Shown here: piece by piece, positions 38,138 to 47,887 of the stretch
How the letters are laid out: every line of letters begins with the position of its first letter
Position numbering within the stretch: the stretch's first letter is position 1
DNA from: Actinomycetospora sp. NBRC 106375
GTDB taxonomy: Bacteria; Actinomycetota; Actinomycetes; Mycobacteriales; Pseudonocardiaceae
DNA: 64,000 nt
Reading direction: 5' to 3'
Assembly: GCF_030269665.1 (NCBI RefSeq)
Contig: NZ_BSTS01000005.1
Coordinates: forward strand, 303,037 to 367,036
Notes under the pieces: generated by a model
Databases searched by the model: none
Told to the model about the DNA's origin: nothing
Seen by the model: the letters and a program-made list of their open reading frames with translations, nothing else
Made by a program: the position numbers and the translations under genes

Positions 38138-39070
38138 GTGCTCATGACGCGGTGGGTGTCGACGGCCACCCCGCAGGACGGATCGCCGGACGGGGACGAC
38201 GTGCGCGCGCTCGCGGCCGCGGTCGCGGCGGCGGACAACGTCGACGCCTACGCCGAGCCGGCCCGGCGCGACATCGCGGCCCTCGGCACCGGAACGGGCC
38301 ACGCCCGGCCCACGTCCCGGCACCTGCTCGTGCACGACGGCGGCGACCTGGTCGGCCACGCCCTGCTCGACGAGGAGAACCCCGACGACCCCGTGGCCGA
38401 GCTCGCGGTCCTGCCCGCCGGGAGACGGCACGGCGTCGGTGCGGCCCTCGTCGACGCGGTGCTCGAGGCCGCGCCCGGGGCCCGCTTCTGGGCCCACGGC
38501 GACCATCCCGGTGCCGCGCGCCTCGCCGAGCGCGCGGGACGCCGCCGGGCCCGCGAGCTGTGGCGCATGCGCCGTCCCGCGCCCGGGCACGAGGCGCCGC
38601 CGCTGCCGGAGCTCGCCGTGCCCGACGGCGTCGCGATCCGCCCGCTGCGCGTGGGCGAGGACGAGGACGCCGTCGTCGCCGTGAACAACCGCGCCTTCTC
38701 GTGGCACCCCGAGCAGAGCGGCTGGACCCGCGCGGACGTCGCCGAGATCGAGGCCGAGCCCTGGTTCGACGCCGCGGGCGTCCTGCTCGCGTGGGACACC
38801 GCGACCGGGCAGCTGCTCGGCTTCCACTTCACCAAGGTCCACGACGTCCTCCCGGAACGGCTCGGCGAGGTCTACGTCGTCGGCGTCGACCCGGACGCCC
38901 AGGGCCGCGGTCTCGGGCGCGCCCTGACCCTCGCGGGGCTCCACCACCTGGCGGGTCGCGGTCTGCGCACGACCATCCTGTACGTCGAGGGCGACAACGC
39001 CGCGGCGATCGCCACCTACCGCCGCCTCGGCTTCGAGCGGGACGCCGTGGACGTCTCCTACCAGCGCTGA
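38138..39070 (+). CDS. mshD: Mycothiol synthase
   Basis: 310 residues, two GNAT domains. Final step of mycothiol synthesis: acetyl-CoA plus Cys-GlcN-Ins. Acetyl-CoA loops: LPAGRRHGVGAALV in domain 1 and DPDAQGRGLGRALTLAGL in domain 2. EQSGWTRADV, FHFTKVHD and TTILYVEGDNAAAIATYRRLGF are family features. GTG 7 nt after TACGGT, leaderless. Same neighbour order as Rv0819. Confidence 0.96.
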   Translation: MLMTRWVSTATPQDGSPDGDDVRALAAAVAAADNVDAYAEPARRDIAALGTGTGHARPTSRHLLVHDGGDLVGHALLDEENPDDPVAELAVLPAGRRHGVGAALVDAVLEAAPGARFWAHGDHPGAARLAERAGRRRARELWRMRRPAPGHEAPPLPELAVPDGVAIRPLRVGEDEDAVVAVNNRAFSWHPEQSGWTRADVAEIEAEPWFDAAGVLLAWDTATGQLLGFHFTKVHDVLPERLGEVYVVGVDPDAQGRGLGRALTLAGLHHLAGRGLRTTILYVEGDNAAAIATYRRLGFERDAVDVSYQR

Positions 39071-39129
39071 TCGCCGAGCGTGATGGTGATCGCACCACGT
39101 CGCCCGTCCGGGTGGTCCAACCTGAGGTC

Positions 39130-39184
39130 GTTCATCTCCCGTTCACTCTGCTAGCTCCATGCGTCCATCCGGCCTCCCTAGCCT
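39130..39184 (+). promoter_or_regulatory. pstS promoter with PHO box
   Basis: Two 11-nt direct repeats, GTTCATCTCCC (39130-39140) and GTTCACTCTGC (39141-39151), match the PhoP PHO-box unit of actinobacteria. The -10 TAGCCT (39179-39184) starts 27 nt after the box. Predicts induction on phosphate starvation. Confidence 0.8.
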
Positions 39185-39257
39185 CCCGGTCGTGGTGCGA
39201 GCCCGTGCCGCGACGCGCCCTACTGCACTTGGGCATAACGGATCCGGAGGACGTTCT

Positions 39258-40367
39258 GTGAGGTATCAGCGGCGCGCGGCGGCGGTCGGCCTGATCGCTG
39301 CCACGGCGCTCCTGCTCGCCGCCTGCGGCAGCGACGACAACGCCGGTGGCGGGGGCGTCTCCGCCGCCCCGGGCGTGACGTGTGGCGGCAAGCCCGACCT
39401 GCGGGCCAGCGGTTCGTCGGCCCAGAACAACGCGATGACGCGCTTCGTCTCGACCTACCAGCAGACCTGCCAGGGCCAGACGCTGAACTACACCCCGAGT
39501 GGTTCCGGCGCCGGCCGCAACGAGTTCCTCGGCGGCCAGACCGACTTCGCCGGCTCGGACTCGGCGCTCAAGACGGGCGACGAGACGAACCGCGCCCAGC
39601 AGCGCTGCGCCTCGCCGGCGTGGAACCTGCCGCTGGTCTTCGGCCCGGTCGCGATCGCCTACAACCTCCCCGGCGTCACGGACCTCGTGCTCGACGGCAC
39701 CACCGCCGCGAAGATCTTCAACGGCCAGATCACCACCTGGAACGACCCGGCGATCGCCGCGCTCAACCAGGGCAAGGCACTGCCCGCCGCGCCCATCGTC
39801 GTGAACTTCCGCTCCGACGAGTCGGGCACCACCGAGAACTTCCAGAAGTACCTGGTGGCCGCGTCGAACAACGCCTACGGCAAGCCGGCCGCGCAGACCT
39901 TCAACGGCGGCGTGGGTGCCGGTGCCCGCGGCAGCCAGGGCGTCGCCGACGCCACCAAGAACACCCCGAACTCGATCAGCTACGTCGAGGCGTCGTTCGC
40001 CCAGCGTGGTGGCCTGGGCATCGCCCAGATCATCAACGCCGGCGGCGGCCAGCCCGTGCCGCTCACCACCGAGTCGGTCGCGACGGCCGTCAACAACGTC
40101 CAGATCACGGGCCAGGGCAACGATCTGACCCTCGACCTGAACAGCCTCTACGGGACCCGGGCCCCGGGCGCGTACCCGATCGCGCTCGCGACCTACGAGA
40201 TCGTCTGCTCGAACTACCAGGACGACCAGACCGCCGCGGCGGTGCGGGCGTTCCTGCAGACGGCCCTCTCGCCGAACGCGCAGCAGGCGCTGCCGGACGC
40301 GGGCTACGTCCCGCTGCCGGACCAGTTCAAGCAGCGCGTGACGACGGCGGTCAACGCGATCCAGTGA
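39258..40367 (+). CDS. pstS: Phosphate ABC transporter substrate-binding lipoprotein
   Basis: 369 residues. Lipoprotein signal with lipobox LLAAC at about 18-22. Phosphate-binding fold: [63 protein letters not shown] start 7 nt after GGAGG. Captures phosphate outside the membrane for PstCAB. First gene of pstSCAB, under a PHO box. Confidence 0.97.
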   Translation: MRYQRRAAAVGLIAATALLLAACGSDDNAGGGGVSAAPGVTCGGKPDLRASGSSAQNNAMTRFVSTYQQTCQGQTLNYTPSGSGAGRNEFLGGQTDFAGSDSALKTGDETNRAQQRCASPAWNLPLVFGPVAIAYNLPGVTDLVLDGTTAAKIFNGQITTWNDPAIAALNQGKALPAAPIVVNFRSDESGTTENFQKYLVAASNNAYGKPAAQTFNGGVGAGARGSQGVADATKNTPNSISYVEASFAQRGGLGIAQIINAGGGQPVPLTTESVATAVNNVQITGQGNDLTLDLNSLYGTRAPGAYPIALATYEIVCSNYQDDQTAAAVRAFLQTALSPNAQQALPDAGYVPLPDQFKQRVTTAVNAIQ

Positions 40368-40383
40368 GGACCGGCCACACCGA

Positions 40384-41472
40384 TTGACCAGCGACGACGA
40401 GGCGGACGGAACCCCGGCTGTGACCGAACGCACCACGGCGCAGGCCCCGTCGCCGGGTCCTCAGGACGAGGACCCGGCGGCCGGGTCGGCCACTCTTGAC
40501 ACCGTGACCGACTCCGACCCTGCTCCCGGCGGGAGGTCCCAGGGGTCCTCGTCCCGGGGACGCGGCGAACGCGTCTTCCGGCGGCTGACCTCCGGGTCCG
40601 GCCTCCTCGTCGTCGTGGCCGTCGCCGCGATCGGGCTCTTCCTGCTCGTGCAGGCGGTGCCGTCGCTGATGGCCAACAACGCCAACTTCTTCACGTCGCC
40701 GGAGTTCAACACCCGCGACGCCGCGAACCTCAGCTTCGGCATCCGCGACCTGCTCGTGGTCACGCTCCTGTCGTCGCTGTTCGCCCTCGCCATCGCGATG
40801 CCGGTCTCGCTGGGCATCGCGCTGTTCCTCACCCAGTACGCGCCCAAGCGGGTCGCCCGGCCCTTCGCCTACGTGATCGACCTGCTCGCCGCGGTGCCGT
40901 CGATCATCTACGGCCTCTGGGGGATCGCGGTGCTCGCGCCGGCCCTGCTGCCGATCGCGACGTGGCTGCAGAACAACCTGGGCTGGTTCTTCCTCTTCGC
41001 GCCGGGCAACCTGCCGGTGCTCACGGGGACGATCTTCACCGGTGGCGTCGTGCTGGCGGTGATGATCCTGCCGATCACCACCGCGGTCACCCGCGAGGTG
41101 TTCTCCCAGACCCCGCGCTTCCACATGGAGGCCGCCCAGGCCCTGGGGGCGACGCGCTGGGAGGTCATCCGGATGGCCGTTCTGCCGTACGGGCGCAGCG
41201 GCTACATCGCCGGGTCGATGCTCGGCCTCGGGCGCGCGCTCGGCGAGACGATCGCGGTCCTCATCGTCATCCGGGCCGCCACCTCGCCCTCGCACTTCAG
41301 CCTCTTCGACGGCGGCTACACCTTCGCCTCGCTCATCGCGTCGGCGGCCTCGGAGTTCAGCCAGCCGCTGCCGACCGGCGCCTACATCGCCGCCGGTCTG
41401 GTCCTGTTCGTCCTGACGTTCGTGGTCAACGCGATCGCGCGCGTCGTCGCCGGCGGGAAGGTGAACGGCTGA
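40384..41472 (+). CDS. pstC: Phosphate ABC transporter permease PstC
   Basis: 362 residues from TTG 40384. About 60 Asp/Ser-rich cytosolic residues, then six TM helices with the permease EAA-type loop [20 protein letters not shown]. In-frame GTG starts at 40420 and 40504 are alternatives; the true start within the disordered tail is uncertain. The stop overlaps the pstA ATG (TGATG). Confidence 0.94.
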   Translation: MTSDDEADGTPAVTERTTAQAPSPGPQDEDPAAGSATLDTVTDSDPAPGGRSQGSSSRGRGERVFRRLTSGSGLLVVVAVAAIGLFLLVQAVPSLMANNANFFTSPEFNTRDAANLSFGIRDLLVVTLLSSLFALAIAMPVSLGIALFLTQYAPKRVARPFAYVIDLLAAVPSIIYGLWGIAVLAPALLPIATWLQNNLGWFFLFAPGNLPVLTGTIFTGGVVLAVMILPITTAVTREVFSQTPRFHMEAAQALGATRWEVIRMAVLPYGRSGYIAGSMLGLGRALGETIAVLIVIRAATSPSHFSLFDGGYTFASLIASAASEFSQPLPTGAYIAAGLVLFVLTFVVNAIARVVAGGKVNG

Positions 41473-42386
41473 TGGCCACCGACACGGGCCTCGAGCGCCC
41501 CGACCGCCCCGCGGCGGCGCCCGCCTTCCAGCCCCTGAGCACCGGACGGAAGCTCAAGGACAACCTGGCGACCGTGCTGGTCTGCCTCGCCTTCCTCGTC
41601 GCCGTCGTGCCCCTGGTCTGGGTCGTCGTCACCGTCGTCGGGCGCGGGATCGGCGCGATCGTCTCGGCCGACTGGTGGGGTCGCTCGCTCTCGGGGGTGC
41701 TCCCCGAGTCGTTCGCCGGCGGCGTCTACCACGCGATCTACGGCACGCTGATCCAGGCGCTGATCGCCGGCGTCATCGCCGTCCCGATCGGCATCCTCGC
41801 CGCGGTCTACCTCGTCGAGTACGGCCGCGGCCGGCTCGCGAAGACCACGAGCTTCATGGTCGACATCCTCGCCGGGGTGCCCTCGATCGTCGCCGCTCTG
41901 TTCATCTTCGCGGCCTTCATCTCGATCCTGGGCGCGCAGCAGAGCGCCTTCATGGTGTCACTGGCCCTCGTGCTGCTGATGCTCCCGGTGGTCATCCGCA
42001 ACACCGAGGAGATGCTGCGGCTGGTGCCCGACGAGCTCCGCGAGGCGTCCTACGCCCTGGGCATCCCGAAGTGGAAGACGATCCTGCGGATCGTGCTGCC
42101 CACGGCCCTGTCGGGCACCGTCACCGGCATCATGCTGGCGCTGGCCCGCGTCATGGGCGAGACCGCCCCGGTGCTGGTGCTGGTCGGCTACTCGCAGTCG
42201 ATCAACTTCGACCCGTTCTCCGGCAACATGGCCTCGCTGCCGCTGCTGATGTTCTCGGAGCTGTCGAACCCGGAGCCCGCGGGCCAGTTCCGCATCTGGG
42301 GTGCGGCGCTCACGCTGATCCTCATCATCATGATCCTGCAGCTCGGGGCGAGCGTCGTGTCCCGCTTCTCCGCCATCTCGAAGTAG
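41472..42386 (+). CDS. pstA: Phosphate ABC transporter permease PstA
   Basis: 304 residues, six TM helices; DILAGVPSIVAALFIFAAF and the EAA loop REASYALGIPKWKTILRIVLP. Forms the channel with PstC. ATG overlaps the pstC stop; pstB starts 9 nt after its stop. Confidence 0.96.
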   Translation: MATDTGLERPDRPAAAPAFQPLSTGRKLKDNLATVLVCLAFLVAVVPLVWVVVTVVGRGIGAIVSADWWGRSLSGVLPESFAGGVYHAIYGTLIQALIAGVIAVPIGILAAVYLVEYGRGRLAKTTSFMVDILAGVPSIVAALFIFAAFISILGAQQSAFMVSLALVLLMLPVVIRNTEEMLRLVPDELREASYALGIPKWKTILRIVLPTALSGTVTGIMLALARVMGETAPVLVLVGYSQSINFDPFSGNMASLPLLMFSELSNPEPAGQFRIWGAALTLILIIMILQLGASVVSRFSAISK

Positions 42387-42395
42387 AGGAATCCC

Positions 42396-43172
42396 GTGGC
42401 CAAGCGTCTCGACCTGAAGGCCGTCGACATCTACTACGGCGACTTCCACGCCGTGCAGGACGTCAACCTCTCGGTGGCGCCGCGCAGCGTCACCTCGTTC
42501 ATCGGCCCCTCGGGCTGCGGCAAGTCAACGGTGCTGCGCACGCTCAACCGCATGCACGAGGAGATCCCCGGCGCCCGCGTCGACGGCGAGGTGCTCCTCG
42601 ACGGCGAGGACATCTACGACCGCGGCTCCGACGCCGTCGCCGTGCGCCGCACGATCGGCATGGTGTTCCAGCGGCCGAACCCGTTCCCGACGATGTCCAT
42701 CCGCGACAACGTCGTGGCCGGGCTCAAGCTCCAGGGCGTCCACGACAAGAAGAAGCTCGACGAGGTCTGCGAGGCCTCGCTGCGCGGCGCCAACCTCTGG
42801 AAGGAGGTCTCCGGCCGGCTCGACAAGCCGGGCGGCGGCCTCTCCGGCGGTCAGCAGCAGCGCCTGTGCATCGCCCGCGCGATCGCCGTGGCGCCCGACG
42901 TGCTCCTCATGGACGAGCCCTGCTCGGCGCTCGACCCGATCTCGACGCTGGCGATCGAGGACCTGATCGCCGACCTCAAGAAGGAGTACACGATCGTCAT
43001 CGTCACCCACAACATGCAGCAGGCGGCGCGGGTGAGCGACCAGACGGCCTTCTTCAACCTCGAGGCGACCGGCAAGCCCGGCAAGCTCGTCGAGATCGAC
43101 GACACCTCGACGATCTTCTCGAACCCGACCGAGCAGGCCACCGAGGACTACATCTCCGGCCGCTTCGGCTGA
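42396..43172 (+). CDS. pstB: Phosphate ABC transporter ATPase PstB
   Basis: 258 residues. Walker [10 protein letters not shown] near 34-42, Q-loop FQRPNPFP, signature LSGGQQQR, Walker [13 protein letters not shown], switch His in VTHNMQQ. Powers phosphate uptake. GTG with GAGGAA 5 nt upstream. Confidence 0.97.
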   Translation: MAKRLDLKAVDIYYGDFHAVQDVNLSVAPRSVTSFIGPSGCGKSTVLRTLNRMHEEIPGARVDGEVLLDGEDIYDRGSDAVAVRRTIGMVFQRPNPFPTMSIRDNVVAGLKLQGVHDKKKLDEVCEASLRGANLWKEVSGRLDKPGGGLSGGQQQRLCIARAIAVAPDVLLMDEPCSALDPISTLAIEDLIADLKKEYTIVIVTHNMQQAARVSDQTAFFNLEATGKPGKLVEIDDTSTIFSNPTEQATEDYISGRFG

Positions 43173-43183
43173 GCGCGCCTGGT

Positions 43184-43239
43184 GTTGCAGCGAACGGGTA
43201 TCTCGCTGCCTCTAGGCGGCCGAAGTCCCCGTTGATCAC
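43184..43239 (+). repeat. Intergenic repeat element A, copy 2
   Basis: Shares GTTGCAGCGAACG at the left and GAAGTCCCCGTTGATCAC (43222-43239) at the right with the copy at 18071-18146. Its internal stem is GCAGCGA/TCGCTGC. Starts 11 nt after the pstB stop and is followed by a strong terminator hairpin. Confidence 0.75.
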
Positions 43240-43242
43240 AGA

Positions 43243-43279
43243 CGAGAGCCCCTCCCGCACGGTGCGGGAGGGGCTCTCG
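43243..43279. terminator. Strong bidirectional terminator between pstB and phoU
   Basis: CGAGAGCCCCTCCCGCAC (43243-43260) pairs base for base with GTGCGGGAGGGGCTCTCG (43262-43279); the effective loop is a few nt. Lies between convergent genes. Confidence 0.9.
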
Positions 43280-43285
43280 GTGTTC

Positions 43286-43942
43286 TCAGGCCTCGGGGGT
43301 GTTGGGCATCTTCCCTGTGACCATGAAGACGACGCGCCGGGCGACCGCGACGGCGTGGTCGGCGAAGCGCTCGTAGAAGCGGCCCAGCAGCGTCACGTCG
43401 ATGGCCGGGGCGACGCCGCTGGGCCACTCCTTGCTCAGCAGCAGCGTGAACAGGTGGCGGTGCAGGTCGTCCATGGCGTCGTCGTCGGACTCCATGGTGA
43501 AGGCGAGCTCGACGTCGCGGGTGAGGATCACCTGGCGCGCGTCCTGGGCGAGGTCGAGCGCGACGCGTCCCATCTCGGCGAAGTACGGGGCGACGTCCTC
43601 GGGCAGCACCTTGGCCGGGTGACGCCGGCGGGCGGCCTTCGCGACGTGGAGGGCCAGGTCGCCCATGCGCTCGAGGTCCCCGGCGGAGTGGATCGCGGCG
43701 ATCACGGAACGGAGGTCGCCCGCGACGGGCGCCTGCAGGGCGAGCAGCCCGAACGCCTGCTCCTCGGCCTGGGAGCGCAGGGCGTCCAGCTTGGTGTCGT
43801 CGGAGATGACTTCCTCGGCCAGGTCGAGGTCGCCCTCGAGCAGGGCGGTGGTCGCCTTCTTCATGGCTTCGCCCGCCATCTGGGACATCTCGGCGAGCTC
43901 GCCCGACAGGGCGTCGAGCTTCTCGTGATAGGCCGCGCGCAT
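43286..43942 (-). CDS. phoU: Phosphate-specific transport regulator PhoU
   Basis: 218 residues, all-helical with two PhoU repeats ([16 protein letters not shown] and [18 protein letters not shown] carry the metal-binding E/D-x3-D motifs). Restrains phosphate signalling through PstSCAB (phoY2 in mycobacteria). ATG 7 nt after TAGGTT, with a PHO box upstream, so it should rise with pst on phosphate starvation. Confidence 0.95.
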   Translation of the reverse strand: MRAAYHEKLDALSGELAEMSQMAGEAMKKATTALLEGDLDLAEEVISDDTKLDALRSQAEEQAFGLLALQAPVAGDLRSVIAAIHSAGDLERMGDLALHVAKAARRRHPAKVLPEDVAPYFAEMGRVALDLAQDARQVILTRDVELAFTMESDDDAMDDLHRHLFTLLLSKEWPSGVAPAIDVTLLGRFYERFADHAVAVARRVVFMVTGKMPNTPEA

Positions 43943-43949
43943 ACCGCGC

Positions 43950-44004
43950 AACCTACGCGGAGGCGCCATCGCGGACCCGACGGCCGCATGAACCGCGGGT
44001 GAAC
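43950..44004 (-). promoter_or_regulatory. phoU promoter with PHO box
   Basis: On the minus strand, GTTCACCCGCG (44004-43994) and GTTCATGCGGC (43993-43983) form two PHO-box units. The -10 TAGGTT (43955-43950) follows after 27 nt, the same spacing as at pstS, and the ATG after 7 more. Confidence 0.8.
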
Positions 44005-44041
44005 GCGATCTCCGCGACACCCCGCCCGACCGGCGACGACG

Positions 44042-46441
44042 TCAGGCGCAGGTCGCGTCGGCGGCCGTGATGGTGGGGTTGACCGGCCCCGCCGGGGTGC
44101 TGCCCTCCGGCGCGGACGCGGACCGGATGCGGCCGTCGAAGTCGTCGCCGAGGACGAGCGTCAGGACACCGCGCCCGGTCGCGCTCGGCTCGAGGGTCGC
44201 GCCCGGCACCGCCGCGGCGAGGGACTGCGCCGCGGCCGCCTGGTCGGGCGAGTACCGGATGGTCGTCGAGCCGCCCGACCCGGTGCCCGAGTCGTCGGTG
44301 ACGACGCCGAAGCCGTCGGCCCGTAGCCGCCCGGCCACCGCGGACGCCGACGGCCCGTTCGACGACGACGCCGACCCGTCGCCGCTCTCGTCGCCGTACC
44401 CCTCGGAACCCTCGCTCCCGCCGGCCGGCGAGCGCCCGTCGACGAGCCGGACGTCGGCCGGCGCAGCCGGCGCGACGGGCCCGGGCGTGGCCGGGGCGGC
44501 GCCGGGCGTGCCGGGCAGCGGGCGCTCACCGATGATCGCGTCGAAGAGCGCGCGCTCCTCCCCGGCGCGCAGCACCTCGTTGCCGCGGTCGTTGGCGATG
44601 CCCGTGGTCGGCACGGTGACGAAGTTGACCGTGCGCGGGTCGAGGCTGCCCAGCGACTGCGCGAGGGTGAGCAGCTGGTCGGAGCCGATGTTCTCGCCGA
44701 ACGTGGAGCGCGAGACCGCCTCGACCAGGCCCTCGAGCCGGGTCGGGTCGAGCAGCGTGCCGGCGGAGAGCACCGAGCGCAGCAGCGCGCCGAGGAAGCG
44801 CTGCTGGCGCTGGATGCGGCCGTAGTCGCTCGACGGATCGCCCTCGACGTGCCGGGCGCGCACGAAGTCGAGCGCCTGCTGGCCGTTCAGCTGCGTCGGC
44901 CCGGCCTGCGGGACGATCGGTCCGAGCACGGAGTCCTCGACGGGTCGCTCCACGCAGATCGGCACCCCGTGCACGGCGTCGACCATGCCCTGGAAGCCCT
45001 GGAAGTCGACGCCGAGGAAACGGTTGATCGCGAGTCCGGAGAGCTCCTGGATCGCGCGGGTCACGCACCGCGGGCCGCCGGCGGCGTACGCGGAGTTCAG
45101 CTTGACCCGCGGTGTGGGCGGCAGCATCTGGGGCGAGTAGGCGCCGCTGACGGGGTCCCACCGCTCGCACGCCGGCCGGGTGATCTCCAGGTCGCGCGGG
45201 AACGACACCACCGTGACGCCCGCCCGGTCCTCGGGCACGTGCACGACCATGATCGTGTCCGTGCGGGCGCCCGGGACGTCGGCGGAGTCGCCCGCGTCCT
45301 CCGACGGCGGCGCCCCGGCCCGGCTGTCCGAGCCGACGACGAGGAAGTTCTGGTCACCGACCTGCGCGGCGGCGTCCTGGATGGCCGGCGAGTTCGGGTC
45401 GAGGGCGCCGATCTGACGGACCGCGGCCTCGACCCACGACGCCGCGCCCCAGCCGAGCCCGCACACGACGACCACGAGCACGGCGCACAGGGCGGTGAGC
45501 ACCCGCATCATCCGCGGCAGCGTCCACCGGCGTCGCCAGGTCGCCACCCGCGCACCGACCGAGGCCAGCACGGCCGACGTCGCCGCGAAGTGCTCGTCGC
45601 CCTCGCGGGCCGCGGTGGAGGCGGGGCGCCGGGTGCCAGCCACGGGCTCGCGGACGGGGGCCTTCGCAGGGGACGGGGGCGGCGGGTCGTCCGCCGGCGG
45701 GTCGTCGACCGGGGCCGCCGCGTCCTCGGGCGGTGCGGGAGCGGACGCGGCGGGCGGCGCGGGAGCGGACACGACGCTCGCGGCGCGGACGTGGCGCACC
45801 GCGGGCGAATCCGGCGCCGTCGGGGCCGCCGGGGCGCCGCGATCATCAGGGGTCGGCTCCGGCGTCGGGGTGGCCTCGCGGGCGGGTGGCGGCGCCACCG
45901 CCGGCCGCGCGAGCGGTCCCGCCGCGGCGGCCGGGGGCTGCACGCGAGCCCGGGCCGGTTCGGCCCGGGGTGGTTCGGCGCGGGGTGGTTCGGCGCGGGG
46001 TGGTTCGGCGCGGGTCGGCTCCGGACGTGCCGGCTCCGGACGTGCCGGCCCCGGACGTGCGGGGTCGGCGGGCGCCGGACGGGAGCCCGCCTGCACCGGC
46101 ACACGACCCGCGGGCAGGGTCACGGCGTCGACGGGAGCACGGGTGGACGGCGCGGCGGGGGCCGCCGGGGACGGCACGCCGGACGACGGGAGCCCCGGGG
46201 GCGGGAGCGTCGTCGGTGACGTCACGAGCGCCGCGCCGGGCGGACGCAGGCCGAGGCGGGGTCCGCGACGGCGGGTCAGCGGCACCATCGTCGGGCGACG
46301 CCCCGCGACCGACGGCGTCGCGACCGGGACGCGGAACGGCACGGACGTCGGCGCCGACCCCCGGGTGGCGCGGTCCGCGTCCGAGCCCGGTGTCGCGGGG
46401 CGGGAGCCCCGGACCGGATCACCGGCGCGGTCGTCGGTCAC
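44042..46441 (-). CDS. LytR-CpsA-Psr (LCP) family wall-polymer transferase with LytR_C domain
   Basis: 799 residues. A disordered Pro/Ala/Arg-rich cytosolic region (1-290) holds a short tandem repeat. One TM helix follows (about 312-335), then the LCP domain (FLVVGSDSRAG, DTIMVVHVPEDRAGVTVVSFPRDLEI, KLNSAYAAGG, LNGQQALDFVRARH, RIQRQQRFLGALL), and a C-terminal LytR_C domain after a Ser/Gly linker. LCP enzymes attach arabinogalactan or other glycopolymers to peptidoglycan. Position equals Rv0822c. GTG with GAGGAG 5 nt upstream. Confidence 0.93.
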   Translation of the reverse strand: MTDDRAGDPVRGSRPATPGSDADRATRGSAPTSVPFRVPVATPSVAGRRPTMVPLTRRRGPRLGLRPPGAALVTSPTTLPPPGLPSSGVPSPAAPAAPSTRAPVDAVTLPAGRVPVQAGSRPAPADPARPGPARPEPARPEPTRAEPPRAEPPRAEPPRAEPARARVQPPAAAAGPLARPAVAPPPAREATPTPEPTPDDRGAPAAPTAPDSPAVRHVRAASVVSAPAPPAASAPAPPEDAAAPVDDPPADDPPPPSPAKAPVREPVAGTRRPASTAAREGDEHFAATSAVLASVGARVATWRRRWTLPRMMRVLTALCAVLVVVVCGLGWGAASWVEAAVRQIGALDPNSPAIQDAAAQVGDQNFLVVGSDSRAGAPPSEDAGDSADVPGARTDTIMVVHVPEDRAGVTVVSFPRDLEITRPACERWDPVSGAYSPQMLPPTPRVKLNSAYAAGGPRCVTRAIQELSGLAINRFLGVDFQGFQGMVDAVHGVPICVERPVEDSVLGPIVPQAGPTQLNGQQALDFVRARHVEGDPSSDYGRIQRQQRFLGALLRSVLSAGTLLDPTRLEGLVEAVSRSTFGENIGSDQLLTLAQSLGSLDPRTVNFVTVPTTGIANDRGNEVLRAGEERALFDAIIGERPLPGTPGAAPATPGPVAPAAPADVRLVDGRSPAGGSEGSEGYGDESGDGSASSSNGPSASAVAGRLRADGFGVVTDDSGTGSGGSTTIRYSPDQAAAAQSLAAAVPGATLEPSATGRGVLTLVLGDDFDGRIRSASAPEGSTPAGPVNPTITAADATCA
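45957..46065 (-). repeat. Short tandem coding repeat in LCP protein
   Basis: 15-nt units around GGTTCGGCGCGGGGT (plus strand), about four copies, continuing into a related GGCTCCGGACGTGCC unit. They encode ARPEP/PRAEP pentapeptides in the disordered cytosolic tail. Confidence 0.75.
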
Positions 46442-46663
46442 GCATCTCCTCGCGGGGGGCGCCGTCGGGCCGTCGGCCCAGGTGGTCGGGGGCTCAGCAG
46501 CGGAATAGTACGGCGCGGCCGGACCCCGACCGCGCCGGGTCCACTACGCCACGCGGGCATCCGGACACAACCGGCGCCACACGACCGGGCGACACACGGC
46601 GTCCGTTCGCTCACTCGTCCGTTCAGCTTCGGCTCAGGGCCGGCCACGGCCGGGTGACGGACC

Positions 46664-47707
46664 TCAGGACGAGGGGAAGGCGCGGCGGGCCGCGGCCTCG
46701 ATGCCCCGCCGCGCGGCGGCCGGTCCGGCGAGGCGGACCGTGCCGTCCGCGACGTCCCGGTAGGCGACGGCGTTGCGGCCGGCGCGCTTGGCGACGTAGA
46801 GCAGCGCGTCGGCGGCGTCTAGACCCGGCGAGCCCGGTCGGTCGCCGTCGTCGAGGCACGCGACGCCGACGCTGACCGTGACCCGGAGATCGGCGGCGGC
46901 CTCGTGCCACGGGTGGGCGTCCACGCGCGCGCGGGCCTCCTCGCACACCCGCACGGCGTCGGCGGGCTCGAGCCCGGGCAGGACGAGGGCGAACTCCTCG
47001 CCGCCGTAGCGGGCGCAGAAGCCGTCCTCGGGAAGCCCTTCGCTCATGAGGTCGACCAGGCGGCGCAGGACCTCGTCGCCCAGGGCGTGGCCGTGGTCGT
47101 CGTTCACCGCCTTGAAGTGGTCGACGTCGGCGAGGGCCACGCAGACCGGCGCGTCGGCCGGCGCGCTCCCTTGATCACCACGCAGCGTGCCCAGTCGCTC
47201 GTCGAGGTAGCGCCGGTTCCACGTCGCCGTCAGGCTGTCGCGGCGGCTCTGCTCGCGGGCCTCGGCGCGTTCGCGGCGGAGACGGTCGACCTCGAGGCGT
47301 AACTGATCGGGCACGCTCGCCGGCGCTGTCCGCTCGTCCCGGACGATCGAGACGGCGGCCTTCAGGTGCTGGTACGCGCGGCGCCAGTCGCCGCGGTCGG
47401 CGAGGACCTCCGCGGCGGCCTCGTGGGCGCGCGCCCGGTCGGCGCGGCCGTCGGGCGTGGGGGCGTCCGACGGGACGGTGGTGAGCCCGACGATCGGCGA
47501 GGTGGGGAAACCGCAGGTGACGGACTTCTCGGCGGGCTCCGGACCCGTGGCGGGCGTGCCGGTGTCGGTGTCGCCCGGGGACGGCGCGGTCGTCACCGCC
47601 GCGTTCCCGCGCCCGTGGCGCAGCCCGGCCAGCCGCACGCACACCACCTCCGTCCCGCCTCCAGTGTCGTCCTCGACCACCGCATCGTCACGGCCATTCG
47701 CCGTCAC
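46664..47707 (-). CDS. Diguanylate cyclase (GGDEF protein)
   Basis: 347 residues. Disordered N-terminus, a helical TPR-like stretch (RADRARAHEAAAEVLADRGDWRRAYQHLKAA, about 85-120), coiled coil, then a GGDEF domain (about 165-330) with active-site RYGGEEFALVLPG and ADVDHFKAVNDDHGH. The RxxD inhibitory site is absent (PEDG). Makes c-di-GMP in the cytosol. It sits between the LCP and dus genes, which are adjacent in M. tuberculosis, so it looks inserted into a conserved block. Confidence 0.9.
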   Translation of the reverse strand: MTANGRDDAVVEDDTGGGTEVVCVRLAGLRHGRGNAAVTTAPSPGDTDTGTPATGPEPAEKSVTCGFPTSPIVGLTTVPSDAPTPDGRADRARAHEAAAEVLADRGDWRRAYQHLKAAVSIVRDERTAPASVPDQLRLEVDRLRRERAEAREQSRRDSLTATWNRRYLDERLGTLRGDQGSAPADAPVCVALADVDHFKAVNDDHGHALGDEVLRRLVDLMSEGLPEDGFCARYGGEEFALVLPGLEPADAVRVCEEARARVDAHPWHEAAADLRVTVSVGVACLDDGDRPGSPGLDAADALLYVAKRAGRNAVAYRDVADGTVRLAGPAAARRGIEAAARRAFPSS

Positions 47708-47844
47708 GCCATCAACGTCAATCGTCCGGCGCAGGTGACGCTGCGTAGATGAACCAGTCGCCGACCCGTTCGGCCCACCTTGAGTCGCCCGCAGCGGTGG
47801 TCCTGCTGGGCCGGCGCATGCCGGCGGTGACGTGAGATCGGTGT

Positions 47845-47877
47845 GTACCCGAGTCCGGGTACGAAGCGTAGCGCTTC
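47845..47877. terminator. Two adjacent hairpins after dus
   Basis: GTACCC/GGGTAC (47845-47862) and GAAGCG/CGCTTC (47863-47877) are back-to-back perfect stems, just 3' of the minus-strand dus gene (stop at 47888). Confidence 0.5.
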
Positions 47878-47887
47878 CGCGGCGTGT

